Shown here piece by piece: positions 40,506-41,241 of a DNA stretch of 41,241 bases. This DNA comes from a virus, in the IMG/VR virus record IMGVR_UViG_3300048838_000242, positions 1 through 41,241 of that record. One strand, given 5' to 3'. The position numbers were made by a program, and so were the translations under genes. The notes under the pieces were generated by a model. That model had not been told where the DNA came from. It saw only the letters and a program-made list of their open reading frames with translations, and did no database searches. Each line of letters starts with the position of its first letter. The first letter of the stretch is position 1.

Positions 40506-40801
40506 CAATCGGTAATTTTACAAGGCTCGGTATGGCGGGAAGCTTTCAACATTATTTCACCTACCTAGATGAAAACGGCTATGAGGTATGTTTGGAAAGC
40601 TGTTTGAACGGGTATGATGTGGCTATTTATAAGGACAAGGAATTACTTGTGGAAAAACAATGTACTGATATTGACGGCATGCTTGAAGCTCAAATAATAC
40701 CGGGGTTTTCCATGCTGGGCGGTGAGGCATTGCAAAAAGCATTAGCCATTGCCAATGATATGTATAAAAAATTTTATGAAAGTGAGGAAGTAAATAATTA
40801 A
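40493..40801 (+). CDS. Hypothetical protein, 102 aa
   Basis: The beta-rich first half (LTIGNFTRLGMAGSFQHYFT, then YEVCLESCLNGYDVAIYKD) and helical C terminus (GEALQKALAIANDMYKKFYE) suggest a small alpha/beta protein. Not recognised. Start supported by GGAGATAA upstream. Confidence 0.6.
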   Translation: MEKLTIGNFTRLGMAGSFQHYFTYLDENGYEVCLESCLNGYDVAIYKDKELLVEKQCTDIDGMLEAQIIPGFSMLGGEALQKALAIANDMYKKFYESEEVNN

Positions 40802-40810
40802 TTGAAAGGA
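40802..40810 (+). promoter_or_regulatory. Leader site TTGAAAGGA before the repeat gene
   Basis: A shortened version of the uniform site (nine bases kept) four bases before the ATG at 40815. Confidence 0.65.
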
Positions 40811-40814
40811 ACAA

Positions 40815-41241
40815 ATGAAAAAATATAGTTTAACAAAAGAAACAAAAGAGCGGGGCGGAAAAACCCTTTTCAGGATAAGGGCAGCGAAATCGTTTGGTAT
40901 TGTAACTAAGGGGGAGTTGGGGGGATTTGTAGAAAAAGAGGGGAACTTATCGCAAGAAGATAATGCTTGGGTTTCTGGCGATGCTCTGGTTTATGGCGAT
41001 GCTCTGGTTTATGGCGATGCTCAGGTTTATGGCGATGCTCTGGTTTATGGCAATGCTCTGGTTTATGGCGATGCTCAGGTTTATGGCGATGCTCTGGTTT
41101 ATGGCAATGCTCGGGTTTATGGCGATGCTTGGGTTTCTGGCAATGCTCAGGTTTCTGGCAATGCTCGGGTTTATGGCAATGCTCTGGTTTCTGGCAATGC
41201 TCAGGTTTCTGGCAATGCTCAGGTTTATGTAGATGCTCTGG
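40815..41241 (+). CDS. N-terminal part of hexapeptide-repeat beta-helix protein (runs off the window)
   Basis: MKKYSLTKETKERGGKTLFR, then IRAAKSFGIVTKGELGGFVE, is a widespread phage N-terminal cap. The LGG-x-x-E segment leads directly into about fifteen VYGDAx/VSGNAx repeats that continue past the end of the window. Positions within the repeat vary in a patterned way: D or N, Y or S, and L, Q, R or W. The protein should form a solenoid with these residues outward. The C-terminal end is at 1-251. Function unknown. Confidence 0.85.
   Translation, partial: MKKYSLTKETKERGGKTLFRIRAAKSFGIVTKGELGGFVEKEGNLSQEDNAWVSGDALVYGDALVYGDAQVYGDALVYGNALVYGDAQVYGDALVYGNARVYGDAWVSGNAQVSGNARVYGNALVSGNAQVSGNAQVYVDAL
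40965..41241 (+). repeat. 18-nt tandem coding repeat
   Basis: About fifteen copies of an 18-nt unit (core GTTTATGGCGATGCTCTG). Copies differ mainly at the three codons that give D/N, L/Q/R/W and Y/S. The same unit occupies bases 1-80. A tract that long explains why an assembly would break here. Confidence 0.92.

Noticed and set aside
40963-41232. 89-aa open frame of MLxFMA repeats
   Set aside because: It is the alternative frame of the 18-nt repeat in the beta-helix gene that starts at 40815 with a good ribosome site; repeats keep all frames open.

Overview
The window looks like the near-complete genome of a tailed double-stranded DNA phage with siphovirus-type genes. Every credible gene lies on the + strand. 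I see standard stop codons including TGA, roughly 35-37% GC by eye, and almost continuous 4-20 nt gene overlaps. The two ends fall inside the same gene, an 18-nt-repeat beta-helix protein that starts at 40815 and finishes at 251. The sequence is therefore probably circular or circularly permuted, and was opened inside a repeat. I see no integrase, lysogeny repressor, DNA polymerase, helicase or tRNA gene. The host is unknown. The ribosome-binding sites (GAAAGGA) fit a 16S 3' end of the CCUUUC type, and many genes look leaderless. Both point away from enterobacteria and towards Gram-positive-like or other deep-branching bacteria with peptidoglycan; this is inference.

Layout. 1-8731: accessory block with small proteins, an HNH (NinG-like) nuclease, four sugar transferases plus an FkbM methyltransferase, a DUF1360 membrane protein, a zinc ribbon, a ParB-like protein and two tandem TET-associated-type glycosyltransferases. 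8782-14818: packaging and head genes (TerS, TerL, portal-MuF fusion, protease-scaffold-capsid fusion), ending at a strong terminator. 14903-21172: collagen-like fibre, a NUMOD3/HNH homing endonuclease, a lectin-like protein, a methyltransferase and a further glycosyltransferase. 21187-30886: head-tail connectors, major tail protein, chaperones, tape measure, tail tip and fibre proteins. 30905-32925: lysis genes (YvrJ-like, holin candidates, amidase). 33102-34505: a higher-GC cargo block and a chain of short non-coding transcription units. 34516-38828: replication and recombination (replisome organiser with an internal iteron array, DUF1016-N protein, Cas4/RecB-type nuclease, ssDNA-binding candidate, Cys-rich mini-proteins). 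38898-41241: RadC/JAB, an ArdC-N antirestriction-like protein, a membrane-anchored transglycosylase and the repeat gene.

The most striking signals concern expression. About ten genes between 9 and 31.5 kb have a -10 box (TAnnAT, often TGn-extended) ending exactly six bases (seven in one case) before the ATG, the architecture of leaderless mRNA. Genes at 8782, 36334 and 38898 instead have a TTGACA promoter with a conserved spacer and a uniform leader site TTGAAAGGATTA(A). Between 38280 and 38346 a strong hairpin displays in its 25-nt loop the exact 13-nt complement of that site. I propose a phage RNA that silences Shine-Dalgarno-led mRNAs and leaves leaderless late mRNAs untouched. An origin-like iteron array inside the replication gene and a leader with two interlocked inverted repeats are the next best leads.
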